DNA of 64,000 nucleotides from positions 62,001-126,000 of the forward strand of contig NZ_FOMG01000008.1 in the NCBI RefSeq assembly GCF_900112485.1, read 5' to 3'. The position numbers were made by a program, and so were the translations under genes. The first letter of the stretch is position 1. Each line of letters starts with the position of its first letter. Source of the DNA: Clostridium uliginosum. GTDB lineage: Bacteria; Bacillota; Clostridia; Clostridiales; Clostridiaceae. Of this stretch, positions 18,501 to 25,805 are shown in pieces. The notes beneath the pieces were generated by a model. It worked only from the letters and a program-made list of their open reading frames with translations, was not told where the DNA came from and searched no databases.

Positions 18501-19064
18501 TATGAAGAGGTAAAGGAAAAATTTGAATTTATGTCTTCACAAGAACAAGATTTAGAAAATGCTAAAGAAGAATTAAAAGCTGTTATTCAAGAAATGACAA
18601 TTAAGATGAAAGAGTTATTTAAAGAAAATTTTAGGATTTTAAATTATAATTTCAATCAAACTTTTAAAGAATTATTTAAAGGTGGAAGTGCAGAGCTTAT
18701 TTTATCGCATGGAGATGAACTTACTTCCAATATTGATATAAATGTAGAACCACCAGGTAAAAAACTACAAAATATAAATTTAATGTCTGGTGGAGAAAAA
18801 GTTTTATCTGCTATAGCTCTAATGTTTGCTATATTAAAAATGAAGCCAACACCATTTTGTATATTAGATGAAATAGAAGCAGCATTAGATGATGCTAATG
18901 TATATAGATATGCAGAATTCTTAACTAAGTTTTCAAAAAATACTCAATTTATAGTTATAACACATAGAAAAGGAACAATGGAGGTTAGTGATATTATATA
19001 TGGAGTTACAATGGAAGAGAAAGGCATATCTAAAGTTGTATCTGTAGATTTATCAAATCATTAA
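15507..19064 (+). CDS. smc: Chromosome partition protein Smc
   Basis: The 1185-residue protein has the N-terminal ATPase half with Walker A GPNGSGKS at residues 31-38, two long coiled coils, a hinge around residues 510-680 (with GGALTGGS near its end), and the C-terminal half with the ABC signature LMSGGEK near 1091 and Walker B CILDEIEAALDD near 1117. Smc with ScpA and ScpB forms the bacterial condensin that organises the chromosome. The start is GTG at 15507 with AAGGAGTGGG upstream; the ATG at 15504 is out of frame. ftsY follows after 18 bp. Confidence 0.97.
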   Translation: MFLKSLDIRGFKSFADKTELKFNNGVTAVVGPNGSGKSNISDAVRWVLGEQSIKILRGGKMEDVIFAGTQFRKPVGLAQVSLTLDNSDQKLTMEYNEVTVSRRIFRSGESEYLINNKKCRLKDVTNLFMDTGIGKEGYSLIGQGKIESILSGKPEERRALLEEAAGIVKFKTRKEEAEKKLFNTDNNLVRIRDIISTYEERIEPLRIDREKALKFNEISYDLKKNEVSLLVKYIKTKEEELKYFDEEINKKNYLIEAKKKELTFQKSELKVLEENIEKLEDETKKEKNSYYEIKDLINEDSKNIELSKERVKNLKEKISKNENDIETILLKINELNESKDIISKSLSSKLDNQKTKDEDVDNLEKCQFTFLEELKDMDQELNQLKEGEFELLRNNSDIKNKITLINRDIMLREEKKLELKKSYESIKHNIAINGATYDKLVDNINSDKNNIKLIEKIIYEDKSTKNSLTNILSKKQTEFGKLNNILTKLEANKNMLESLEKQYEGYNKAVKHLMDGIHKEKIMNVQNTKVLGDVFKVSKQHEIAIEIALGAAISNVITENEEGAKKLIKYLKDNHLGRATFLPLNIIKGKKLILDKKLTEATGYIGLGSDIVLYTPQYKDILEYVLGRTIICKDMDSALNIARIGNYRYKIVTLSGEIISPGGALTGGSLYAKHNNVLSRKREIEELSSQIKANQQQCNVYAKETYDLKEKIKDLDEELLNKKDEIHYKNIEITKRQGEAQRLQNDTNKFKDNLEITNNEIQRISNEIVNFNNNLENKKIEIKLVENKNIFNKDRSLKLEELIKEKSKEINDNNDKITEGKIYKATLNETIQGEKNELLRVKKELEYLFEKDKVLCKENEQSKYSVNKFELDIENKLNNIKGNNNKIKELEEIFKDKEMLKEKIKQEFQLKDNLINDMFDMINIKEKDLNKKEIIKAKKEIEKDNYYKKLNEELELTYAEALDVAENVEDEEKIRELIRNLKSSITSLGTVNLAAIEEYEEVKEKFEFMSSQEQDLENAKEELKAVIQEMTIKMKELFKENFRILNYNFNQTFKELFKGGSAELILSHGDELTSNIDINVEPPGKKLQNINLMSGGEKVLSAIALMFAILKMKPTPFCILDEIEAALDDANVYRYAEFLTKFSKNTQFIVITHRKGTMEVSDIIYGVTMEEKGISKVVSVDLSNH

Positions 19065-19082
19065 AATTAGGAGGAATCAAAT

Positions 19083-19991
19083 TTGTTTGGAAATTTGTTG
19101 AATAAACTAAAAGAAGGATTAACTAAAACTAGGGACGGATTAACTGATAAAATAAATGAAGCTTTAAATATAGCAATAGCTATAGATGAGGATTTGTATG
19201 AGGAGTTAGAGGAAATACTAATAACATCTGATATAGGTATGGATACTACCATGGATATCATAGAAAGATTAAGAAATAAAATTCGTAAGGAAAAAATAAA
19301 TGATCCTAAAGAAGTAAAACCTGCTTTAAAGGAAGTAGTAAAAGAAATTCTGATTGAGGGTGATTATGAAGAAGATGATGATGAAAAAAAAGTTATGCTT
19401 GTAATTGGTGTTAATGGAGTTGGTAAAACTACTTCAATAGGAAAGCTTGCAGCTAAAAATAAAAGAAGTGGTAAGAAAGTATTACTTGTTGCAGCTGATA
19501 CATTTAGAGCAGGTGCTATAGATCAATTAGAGGTTTGGAGTAAAAGAGCTGAAGTTGATTTAATAAAACATCAAGAAGGATCAGATCCAGCAGCAGTAGT
19601 GTTTGATGCAATAGAAGCTTCAAAGGCTAGAAATACAGAATTATTGATATGTGATACTGCAGGCAGATTGCATAATAAGAAGAACTTAATGAATGAATTA
19701 GAAAAGATAAATAGAATAATAGATAGAGAATTACCAGATGTTAAAAAAGAGACATTACTTGTATTAGATGCTACGACAGGACAAAATGCAGTAATTCAAG
19801 CAAAGCAGTTCATGGAAGTATGTCCTATTGATGGTATCATATTAACTAAATTAGATGGGACTGCAAAAGGTGGAGTAGTAATTTCTATAAAACAAAGTTT
19901 AAACATTCCTGTTAAATATATAGGTGTTGGAGAAGGGATAGATGACCTTCAAGAATTTGATGCAGAAAGCTTTGCAGAAGCTCTAATATAG
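19083..19991 (+). CDS. ftsY: Signal recognition particle receptor FtsY
   Basis: The 302-residue NG-domain GTPase has the N-domain, Walker A GVNGVGKTT near 109, the DTAGRL motif near 190 and TKLDGTAKGG near 258. It lacks the long acidic A domain of E. coli FtsY, as usual in Firmicutes. It docks ribosome-SRP complexes to the membrane. The start is TTG with AGGAGG 9 nt upstream. It is separated from ylxM-ffh by 105 bp that contain a palindrome and a separate promoter. Confidence 0.96.
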   Translation: MFGNLLNKLKEGLTKTRDGLTDKINEALNIAIAIDEDLYEELEEILITSDIGMDTTMDIIERLRNKIRKEKINDPKEVKPALKEVVKEILIEGDYEEDDDEKKVMLVIGVNGVGKTTSIGKLAAKNKRSGKKVLLVAADTFRAGAIDQLEVWSKRAEVDLIKHQEGSDPAAVVFDAIEASKARNTELLICDTAGRLHNKKNLMNELEKINRIIDRELPDVKKETLLVLDATTGQNAVIQAKQFMEVCPIDGIILTKLDGTAKGGVVISIKQSLNIPVKYIGVGEGIDDLQEFDAESFAEALI

Positions 19992-20021
19992 GAGTAGATA
20001 TTTAGGTATTATTAAAAAATA

Positions 20022-20055
20022 TATGCCTGTTAAGTAAAAGTACTTGACAGGCATA
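20022..20055. promoter_or_regulatory. Large palindrome overlapping the ylxM promoter
   Basis: ATGCCTGTTAAGTA and TACTTGACAGGCAT form a 14-bp stem (one G-U) with loop AAAG, extended by one more A-T pair. The -35 box TTGACA lies wholly in the right arm. No T run follows on the plus strand, so it is not a standard terminator for ftsY; it could be an operator or a weak terminator. Confidence 0.55.
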
Positions 20056-20072
20056 AAAAATCCTGTTAAAAT
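20044..20072 (+). promoter_or_regulatory. Sigma-A promoter of ylxM-ffh-rpsP
   Basis: A consensus TTGACA (20044-20049) is followed after 17 bp by TAAAAT (20067-20072), 24 bp before the ylxM ATG. It is one of the best promoter matches in the window. Confidence 0.75.
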
Positions 20073-20096
20073 TTCTCTTGTGGGTAAGGTGATTAT

Positions 20097-20426
20097 ATGG
20101 AAGATAGAGTTGAAATTTCATTGTTTATGGATTTATATGGTTCATTACTAACTGAAAAACAACGTGACATTATGGAATTGTATTATAACGATGATTTATC
20201 TTTAGCTGAAATAGCTGAATTAAGTAAAACAAGTCGTCAAGCGATTCATGATTTGATTAAAAGATGTTACAAACAACTTCTATCATATGAAAGTAAGCTT
20301 AACTTACTTCAAAAGAGTATAAAAAGAGAAAAAGATATTATGAATTTTTTAGAAGAACTAAAAGAAAAATATTCAATTGATAATGATGAATACTTAAGTT
20401 TAAAAGAAAAGCTAGAAAATTTATAA
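20097..20426 (+). CDS. ylxM: SRP-associated helix-turn-helix protein YlxM (UPF0122)
   Basis: The 109-residue protein has a sigma-70 region 4-like helix-turn-helix ([20 protein letters not shown], residues 39-58) followed by a charged helix. YlxM is encoded next to ffh in Firmicutes, and in streptococci it binds SRP RNA and Ffh and affects GTPase activity. ffh follows after 13 bp. The ATG has a modest AAGGTGA ribosome binding site. Confidence 0.92.
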   Translation: MEDRVEISLFMDLYGSLLTEKQRDIMELYYNDDLSLAEIAELSKTSRQAIHDLIKRCYKQLLSYESKLNLLQKSIKREKDIMNFLEELKEKYSIDNDEYLSLKEKLENL

Positions 20427-20439
20427 GGAGGGGGTAAAC

Positions 20440-21789
20440 ATGGCTTTTGAAGGTTTAGCAGAAAAGTTACAGGAAACTTTTAAAAAGTTAAAAGGTAAAG
20501 GGAAGCTAACTGAAAAAGATATAAAAGAAGCCATGAGAGAAGTAAAGCTTGCCTTATTAGAAGCAGATGTTAATTATAAAGTTGTTAAAGGGTTTATTTC
20601 AAATGTCAGCTCCAAATGTGTTGGAAGCGAAGTACTTGAAAGTTTAACTCCAGGCCAACAAGTTATTAAAATAGTTAACGAAGAACTTACTAATCTTATG
20701 GGTGGAAGTGAGAGTAAAATTAATTACTCGAGTTCAGGTTCTACAGTTATTATGTTAGTTGGTTTACAAGGAGCAGGTAAAACTACAATGTGTGGTAAAC
20801 TTGCATTAGAACTTAGAAAAAACAATAAAAAACCATTGTTGGTTGCATGTGATGTTTACAGACCTGCAGCAATAAAGCAATTAGAGATTGTAGGAAAGCA
20901 AATTGAAATTCCAGTATTTTCAATGGGTGATAAGGTTAATCCAGTAGATATTGCAAAAGCTGGTATATCTCATGCTAAGGACAATGGTAATAATGTTATT
21001 ATTATAGATACAGCTGGTAGACTTCATATTGATGAAGAGCTAATGAAAGAACTACAAGATATTAAGGAAAATGTTAATCCTTCAGAAATACTTTTAGTTG
21101 TTGATTCTATGACAGGTCAAGATGCTGTAAATGTTGCACAAAGTTTTAATAATGATTTAGATGTAACTGGAGTTATCTTAACTAAGTTAGATGGTGATAC
21201 TAGAGGTGGAGCAGCTTTATCAATCAAAACTATGATTGATAGACCAATTAAGTATATTGGTACGGGCGAAAAAATGAATGATTTTGAAGTTTTCCATCCA
21301 GATAGAATGTCTTCAAGAATTCTTGGTATGGGTGATGTTTTATCACTGATTGAAAAAGCTAAATCAGCTATTGATGAAAAAGAAGCTGCTGATTTAGGAA
21401 AAAGAATGTTAAATCAAGAATTTAACTTTGAGGATTACTTGATGGCTATGGATCAAATGAAAAAGCTTGGACCTTTAAACAAAATTTTAGAGATGATTCC
21501 AGGAATGAATTCTAAAGAGCTTCAAGGAGTAGATTTTTCTAAAGGTGAAGAAACAATGAGTAAGACAAAAGCTGTAATTCAATCAATGACAGCTAAAGAA
21601 AGAAAAAATCCTAGTCTTATAGCTCATGCATCTTCAAGAAAGAAAAGAATAGCTGAAGGATCAGGTACAACGATACAAGAAGTTAATAAACTCATGAAAA
21701 GTTATGAAATGATGAAAAAGAACATGAAACAGATGAAATCATTTCAGAAACAATCAAAAAAGGGGTTATTTGGAAAAATGCCTTTCTAG
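20440..21789 (+). CDS. ffh: Signal recognition particle protein Ffh
   Basis: The 449-residue protein has N and G domains with Walker A GLQGAGKTT near 108, DTAGRLH near 190 and TKLDGD near 247, followed by the methionine-rich M domain (MDQMKKLGPLNKI, then the MKKNMKQMKSFQ tail) that binds signal sequences and SRP RNA. It works with FtsY, encoded upstream, in co-translational membrane targeting. The SRP RNA gene itself was not found in this window. The ribosome binding site is AAGGAGGGGG. Confidence 0.97.
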   Translation: MAFEGLAEKLQETFKKLKGKGKLTEKDIKEAMREVKLALLEADVNYKVVKGFISNVSSKCVGSEVLESLTPGQQVIKIVNEELTNLMGGSESKINYSSSGSTVIMLVGLQGAGKTTMCGKLALELRKNNKKPLLVACDVYRPAAIKQLEIVGKQIEIPVFSMGDKVNPVDIAKAGISHAKDNGNNVIIIDTAGRLHIDEELMKELQDIKENVNPSEILLVVDSMTGQDAVNVAQSFNNDLDVTGVILTKLDGDTRGGAALSIKTMIDRPIKYIGTGEKMNDFEVFHPDRMSSRILGMGDVLSLIEKAKSAIDEKEAADLGKRMLNQEFNFEDYLMAMDQMKKLGPLNKILEMIPGMNSKELQGVDFSKGEETMSKTKAVIQSMTAKERKNPSLIAHASSRKKRIAEGSGTTIQEVNKLMKSYEMMKKNMKQMKSFQKQSKKGLFGKMPF

Positions 21790-21830
21790 AGTTAAATAGA
21801 TAGTTAATTTTTGAAGGAGGTGAAATTAAA

Positions 21831-22076
21831 ATGGCAGTTAAAATAAGATTAAGAAGAATGGGAGCTAAGAAAGCACCTTTCTACAGAATAATAGTTGCAG
21901 ATTCAAGAAGTCCAAGAGATGGTAAATTCATCGAAGAAATTGGATACTACAATCCAATAACTGAACCAGCAGAAGTTAAAATTAGCGAAGAAAAAGCTAA
22001 TAAATGGTTACAAAACGGAGCACAACCAACAGACATAGTTAAGAAGCTTTTTGTTAAAGCAGGTCTTAGCAAGTAA
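21831..22076 (+). CDS. rpsP: Small ribosomal subunit protein bS16
   Basis: The 81-residue protein begins [20 protein letters not shown], the universal bS16 start, and has the usual length. GAAGGAGGTGA precedes the ATG. It lies in the ffh-rpsP-khpA-rimM-trmD-rplS order typical of Firmicutes. Confidence 0.98.
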   Translation: MAVKIRLRRMGAKKAPFYRIIVADSRSPRDGKFIEEIGYYNPITEPAEVKISEEKANKWLQNGAQPTDIVKKLFVKAGLSK

Positions 22077-22082
22077 TTTTTT

Positions 22083-22128
22083 GGAGGTGAATTCTATAAT
22101 TAGTACATACTAATTATAGACGTTTATG
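22083..22128 (+). promoter_or_regulatory. Shine-Dalgarno, perfect hairpin and start codon of khpA
   Basis: GGAGGTGA at 22083-22090 is followed by a perfect inverted repeat, TCTATAATTAGTA (22093-22105) with TACTAATTATAGA (22108-22120), and then CGTTT and the ATG at 22126. Linear spacing from GGAGG is 38 nt; with the hairpin looped out it is 10 nt. No other ribosome binding site lies near the ATG. Confidence 0.65.
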
Positions 22129-22353
22129 AAGGAATTAGTTGAGTTTATAGCTAAGTCCCTTGTTGATGATCCAAACCAAGTTATAGTTAACGAAATAATA
22201 GGAGAGCAATCTATAATATTAGAGTTAAAAGTAGCGCCAGAAGATATGGGTAGAATCATTGGTAAGCAAGGAAGAATAGCAAAAGCTATTAGAACAGTTA
22301 TAAAAGCTACAGCAGTTAAACAAAATAAACGCGTTATAGTAGAAATTATTTGA
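22126..22353 (+). CDS. khpA: KH domain RNA-binding protein KhpA (YlqC)
   Basis: The 75-residue protein is a single KH domain with the nucleic acid-binding loop GRIIGKQGRIAKAIR near residues 43-57. KhpA pairs with KhpB (Jag) in Firmicutes and binds many RNAs, affecting cell division and cell-wall growth. It ends at the terminator at 22359. Its start codon is separated from its ribosome binding site by a strong hairpin, an unusual arrangement that could control its translation. Confidence 0.94.
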   Translation: MKELVEFIAKSLVDDPNQVIVNEIIGEQSIILELKVAPEDMGRIIGKQGRIAKAIRTVIKATAVKQNKRVIVEII

Positions 22354-22358
22354 AAATT

Positions 22359-22388
22359 AAGAGTTAGGGTTGAACCTAACTCTTTTTA
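22359..22388 (+). terminator. Intrinsic terminator after khpA
   Basis: GAGTTAGG / CCTAACTC 8-bp stem with a 6-nt loop followed by TTTTT. It closes the ylxM-ffh-rpsP-khpA unit and separates it from rimM. Confidence 0.9.
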
Positions 22389-22419
22389 ATATATCTTAAG
22401 CATTTAAAATAATCGCTTT

Positions 22420-22747
22420 GTTTTAAAATCGTGTTGACATTGTAATATAAAGCTCATGGACAGTGAAATTTACTTTAAGAACTCTAAAATGAATATTAGT
22501 CCTATTAATGCATGCTCCCAATCAAAGATTGTGACAAGCAATTAATAGTAAGACTAAAAGGAAACTCGACTCATGTACATTCGCTGAGTAAGTTCAAGTA
22601 ACAAAATATAAAATGCTCACAGAGAAAGTTTGAGGAACCAAATATAAAATTTGGACTCTCACTTTTTGACATTCACTTAAGAGTTCTACAAAGCAAATTT
22701 CAATGCCAGTTCACTACTATATAACAATATCAACACTCTTTTAAAAC
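22420..22747. repeat. MITE-like element, family II (328 bp with TIRs)
   Basis: The left end GTTTTAAAATCGTGTTGACA and the reverse complement of the right end, GTTTTAAAAGAGTGTTGATA, agree at most positions over about 31 bp, giving imperfect terminal inverted repeats. There is no open frame. A partial inverted copy lies at 38765-38888 and a short terminal fragment near 61813-61842. The element separates khpA from rimM, which are adjacent in many relatives. Confidence 0.7.
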
Positions 22748-22794
22748 ATAGCCCAAATAATAAATTAAAACTTTATTAGTAAGGAGTGAAAATA

Positions 22795-23292
22795 TTGGAA
22801 GAATTATTTAAGATAGGGCAAATCATAAATACTCATGGAATTAAAGGAGAAGTAAAGGTATACCCGTTAACTGAGGATGTACAGAAATTTAAGAAGCTTA
22901 AAAATGTATTCGTAGATGGTGTAGAAAGAAATATCTTAAGTGTTAAGTTTCAAAAAGATAGAGTTATCTTAAAAATAGAAGGTATAGATTCTATGAATGA
23001 TGCTGAAACTTATAAACAAAAGTATCTTGAAATACCAAGAAGTGCTGAAAAGCCACTTGAAGAAGATACATATTATGTTACAGATTTAATAGGATGTATA
23101 GTATATGATACTGAAAATGTAGAACTTGGAGAGATATTTGAAGTACTTAGCACTCCAAATAATGATGTATATTGGATTAAAGAACCTAAGGAATTATTAA
23201 TACCTGTATTGAAAGATATTGTTTTAAGTATTGACATAAATGAAAAGAAGATAGTAATTAAACCGGTTGGGCAGTGGCAGGATGAAAATTAG
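22795..23292 (+). CDS. rimM: Ribosome maturation factor RimM
   Basis: The 165-residue protein has the RimM N-domain ([20 protein letters not shown]) and the C-terminal PRC-barrel half ([11 protein letters not shown], ending in VIKPVGQW). It assists 16S rRNA processing and 30S head assembly through S19. A GTG at 22786 falls inside the ribosome binding site; the TTG at 22795, 8 nt behind AAGGAG, gives the better start. Its last 11 bp overlap trmD. Confidence 0.94.
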   Translation: MEELFKIGQIINTHGIKGEVKVYPLTEDVQKFKKLKNVFVDGVERNILSVKFQKDRVILKIEGIDSMNDAETYKQKYLEIPRSAEKPLEEDTYYVTDLIGCIVYDTENVELGEIFEVLSTPNNDVYWIKEPKELLIPVLKDIVLSIDINEKKIVIKPVGQWQDEN

Positions 23293-23995
23293 TATACTTA
23301 CCCTTTTTCCAGAAATGTTTTCAATTTTTAATTATAGCATTATAGGAAGAGCTCAGGAAAGTAACATAATTAACTTTGATATATTAAATATAAGAGATTA
23401 TACTTTAAGTAAGCATAAGAAGGTAGATGACTATCCTTATGGTGGTGGAGCAGGTATGGTTATGGCTCCTCAACCTATTGTAGATACTATAAAATGTGCA
23501 AAAGAAAATAATAAAGGAAAAGTGATTTTTTTAGGTCCAAGAGGAAAAACTTTTAATCAGAAGATAGCAAGAGATTTATCAAATGAAGATGAACTGATAT
23601 TTTTGTGTGGTCATTATGAAGGAATAGATGAACGAGTATATAAGCACATTGATATGGAAATTTCATTAGGAGATTTTATTCTCACAGGTGGAGAAATGGC
23701 GGCAATTCCTGTTATAGATTCTGTATTACGCCTTATTCCAGGAGTACTTGGGAAGGAAGAAAGCTTTATTGAAGAATCTTTTTCTGACGGATTATTAGAA
23801 TACCCTCAATATACTAGGCCAGATGAATTTGATGGAGAAAAGGTTCCGGATGTACTTTTATCTGGTCATCATGAGAATATAAGAAAATGGAGAAGGCTAC
23901 AATCATTAAATATAACAAAGAGTAAAAGACCAGATTTATATAAAAAAAATACTCTAACCAAAGAAGATAAAAAACTTTTAGAAAAACAAAAATAA
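23282..23995 (+). CDS. trmD: tRNA (guanine(37)-N(1))-methyltransferase TrmD
   Basis: The 237-residue SPOUT methyltransferase begins [13 protein letters not shown] and has the knot motif [12 protein letters not shown] and the block DFILTGGE. It makes m1G37 in tRNAs reading CNN codons, preventing frameshifts. The ATG at 23282 overlaps the rimM end, so translation is probably coupled; the ribosome binding site is weak. rplS follows after 124 bp with its own promoter. Confidence 0.97.
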   Translation: MKISILTLFPEMFSIFNYSIIGRAQESNIINFDILNIRDYTLSKHKKVDDYPYGGGAGMVMAPQPIVDTIKCAKENNKGKVIFLGPRGKTFNQKIARDLSNEDELIFLCGHYEGIDERVYKHIDMEISLGDFILTGGEMAAIPVIDSVLRLIPGVLGKEESFIEESFSDGLLEYPQYTRPDEFDGEKVPDVLLSGHHENIRKWRRLQSLNITKSKRPDLYKKNTLTKEDKKLLEKQK

Positions 23996-24005
23996 ATAAT
24001 TTTTG

Positions 24006-24034
24006 TTGAAACATATAAAAATATATGTTAATAT
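24006..24034 (+). promoter_or_regulatory. Candidate sigma-A promoter of rplS
   Basis: TTGAAA at 24006-24011 and TAATAT at 24029-24034 with a 17 bp spacer. It would produce an rplS leader of about 80 nt. Confidence 0.6.
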
Positions 24035-24049
24035 TAAACTTGTGCTAGT

Positions 24050-24095
24050 ACGGGCGTTCCTCTGTCACATGTGAATTATGTTAAGAACGTCAAAT
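24050..24095 (+). promoter_or_regulatory. Possible bL19 leader RNA
   Basis: GGCGTTC (24053-24059) can pair with GAACGTC (24085-24091) around a small inner hairpin TCACATGTGA, in the untranslated leader of rplS. Autoregulatory L19 leaders are known in Firmicutes; whether this one fits that model needs a covariance search against the Rfam L19_leader family. Confidence 0.4.
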
Positions 24096-24119
24096 TATCT
24101 TTTAAGGAGGGAATGCACA

Positions 24120-24470
24120 ATGAATGAAATAATAAGAGCTATTGAAGCTGAACAACTTAGAACTGACTTACCAAACTTTAAGGTTGGTGACAATGTAAAA
24201 GTTTATGTTAAGATTACAGAAGGTACAAGAGAAAGAGTTCAAATGTTCGAAGGTACTGTAATCAAGAAACAAAATGGTGGATTAAGAGAGACTTTCACTG
24301 TAAGAAGACTTGCTGGTGGATATGGAGTTGAAAGAACATTTCCAATGCATGCACCAATAATTCAAAAAGTTGAAATCTCAAGAAAAGGTAGAGTAAGAAG
24401 AGCTAAACTTTACTACTTAAGAGATAGAGTTGGTAAGGCTGCAAAAGTTAGAGAATTATTAACTAGATAA
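24120..24470 (+). CDS. rplS: Large ribosomal subunit protein bL19
   Basis: The 116-residue protein begins [20 protein letters not shown] and has the usual bL19 length and the [24 protein letters not shown] core. It sits at the 30S-50S interface. An in-frame ATG at 24078 would add 14 residues with no family support; the ATG at 24120 has AAGGAGGG upstream. The gene has a probable own promoter and a structured leader and ends at a terminator. Confidence 0.97.
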   Translation: MNEIIRAIEAEQLRTDLPNFKVGDNVKVYVKITEGTRERVQMFEGTVIKKQNGGLRETFTVRRLAGGYGVERTFPMHAPIIQKVEISRKGRVRRAKLYYLRDRVGKAAKVRELLTR

Positions 24471-24478
24471 TTAAGGCA

Positions 24479-24509
24479 AAAAGAGGGACTGATTCAGTCC
24501 TCTTTTTTT
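24479..24509 (+). terminator. Intrinsic terminator after rplS
   Basis: AAGAGGGACT pairs with AGTCCTCTT (one bulged G), followed by a run of T. Confidence 0.85.
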
Positions 24510-24514
24510 CTATA

Positions 24515-24698
24515 TAAGGTATATGAAAGAAAATAATAAGTCAAAGATGCGACGTATATTTCGTTCTTCGAACTTTCACACCGTGCAATCTATGATTTTG
24601 TGTGAATCACTTACTCAGTGAGTGTATACGAGTCGAGCTTCCTTATGATGCAAAAATAGACTAGCTGACTTACTTGTTATTTATTTTAATATGCCTAA
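24515..24698. repeat. Mosaic palindromic element, family I ends with a family II module
   Basis: This 184 bp element runs from TAAGGTATATG to ATATGCCTAA with subterminal AAAATAATAAGTCA / TGACTTACTTGTTATTT. Its interior, read on the minus strand (about 24610-24645), contains GGAAGCTCGACTCGTATA...ACTCAGTG-type sequence, closely matching 22560-22600 of the family II element. It occupies the first half of the rplS-rbgA gap, where several clostridia carry lepB. Confidence 0.7.
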
Positions 24699-24713
24699 GT
24701 AAAAAGTACACTC

Positions 24714-24744
24714 AAAAGGGGGCTTGATGCTCCCTTTTATTTTC
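24714..24744 (+). terminator. Second terminator-like hairpin between rplS and rbgA
   Basis: AAAAGGGGGC / GCTCCCTTTT stem (one G-U) with a TTGAT loop followed by ATTTTC. No gene lies directly before it, only the repeat element, so it may stop read-through or transcription started within the element. Confidence 0.55.
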
Positions 24745-24938
24745 TATATGAGAATGTAAAGTATAACTTTTATTTTTTACAATTAATTTTAAATGTTAAA
24801 TTAAGATAATCATGTATTGGTAATTCTGTATTTTTTCAATAGATTGTTACATGTTTTGTTTTTAAAATATATATTGTAGAATGTATTTAGTCTAAAGCTT
24901 TTTCGAATTATATAAAAAAATTAAGGAGGAGTCGTAAA
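24745..24938. other. AT-rich leader of rbgA
   Basis: These 194 bp contain no open frame or strong stem. A promoter for rbgA-rnhB is expected here, but I saw no box pair good enough to list. Confidence 0.5.
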
Positions 24939-25805
24939 ATGGCAATTAACTGGTTCCCAGGGCATATGAAAAAGACTCAAAGAGAAATAAAAGAAAATTT
25001 AAAGTTAGTTGATGCTGTTATTGAAATAAGGGATGCTAGAATACCAAGAAGCTCAGCTAATCCTGATATCGATAATTTATTGCAAGGTAAACCAAGGATT
25101 ATACTTTTAAATAAAAGCGATCTAACAGAAGATAGGGTTACTAAGCAATGGATTAAATATTTAACAAAAGATGATATTAAGGTATTAGAAGTAAATTGTT
25201 TAAAGGGTGATGGAATAAAATCTATAAAACCAGCATTGTTAGCTCTTTTAAAAGAAAAGCATGATAGATTAAGAGCAAAAGGTATGGTTAATATAACTAC
25301 AAGGGTTATGGTGGTTGGTATTCCAAACGTAGGTAAATCAACTTTCATTAATAAGATGGCAAGGAATAGTACAGCTAAAACAGGAGATAAACCAGGAGTT
25401 ACTAAAAGTAAGCAATGGATAAAAACAGCTATAGGAATAGAGCTTTTAGATACACCAGGAGTATTATGGCCTAGATTTGAAGATGATGAAACAGCTTTAA
25501 ATCTAGCATTTACAGGTGCTATAAAAGATGAAATTATGGATATAGAGGAACTCTCATATAAACTTGTTGAAAGATTACAAATGTATTATGCGACTAAATT
25601 AAAAGAAAGATATAAGATACCAGAGATTTTTGAAAATCCAGTAGATACTTTGGATGCTATAGCAAGAAAAAGAGGAACTTTAATTTCTGGTGGTGGAATT
25701 GATTATAATAGAATAGCAGTTATTTTACTTGATGAATTTAGAGCTGGAAGAATAGGAAAGATATCGCTAGAACGTCCGAGTGTTGAAAATGAAAAACTTT
25801 CTTAA
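24939..25805 (+). CDS. rbgA: Ribosome biogenesis GTPase RbgA (YlqF)
   Basis: The 288-residue protein is a circularly permuted GTPase: G4 NKSD near residue 58 comes before G1 GIPNVGKST near 127 and G3 DTPG near 171. The start MAINWFPGHMKKTQREI is typical. RbgA drives a late step of 50S assembly, incorporation of L16 and others. AAGGAGGAG precedes the ATG. It overlaps rnhB by 17 bp, so the two are translationally coupled. Confidence 0.97.
   Translation: MAINWFPGHMKKTQREIKENLKLVDAVIEIRDARIPRSSANPDIDNLLQGKPRIILLNKSDLTEDRVTKQWIKYLTKDDIKVLEVNCLKGDGIKSIKPALLALLKEKHDRLRAKGMVNITTRVMVVGIPNVGKSTFINKMARNSTAKTGDKPGVTKSKQWIKTAIGIELLDTPGVLWPRFEDDETALNLAFTGAIKDEIMDIEELSYKLVERLQMYYATKLKERYKIPEIFENPVDTLDAIARKRGTLISGGGIDYNRIAVILLDEFRAGRIGKISLERPSVENEKLS

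Noticed and set aside
22420..22747. Possible non-coding RNA such as SRP RNA, 6S RNA or a T-box between khpA and rimM
   Set aside because: The terminal inverted repeats and the partial copies elsewhere fit a mobile repeat better, and no conserved SRP Alu/S-domain motif or T-box sequence is visible.
24515..24938. A lost or degraded lepB between rplS and rbgA
   Set aside because: No frame in either strand shows signal peptidase motifs; the space holds a repeat element and a terminator, so there is absence but no visible pseudogene.
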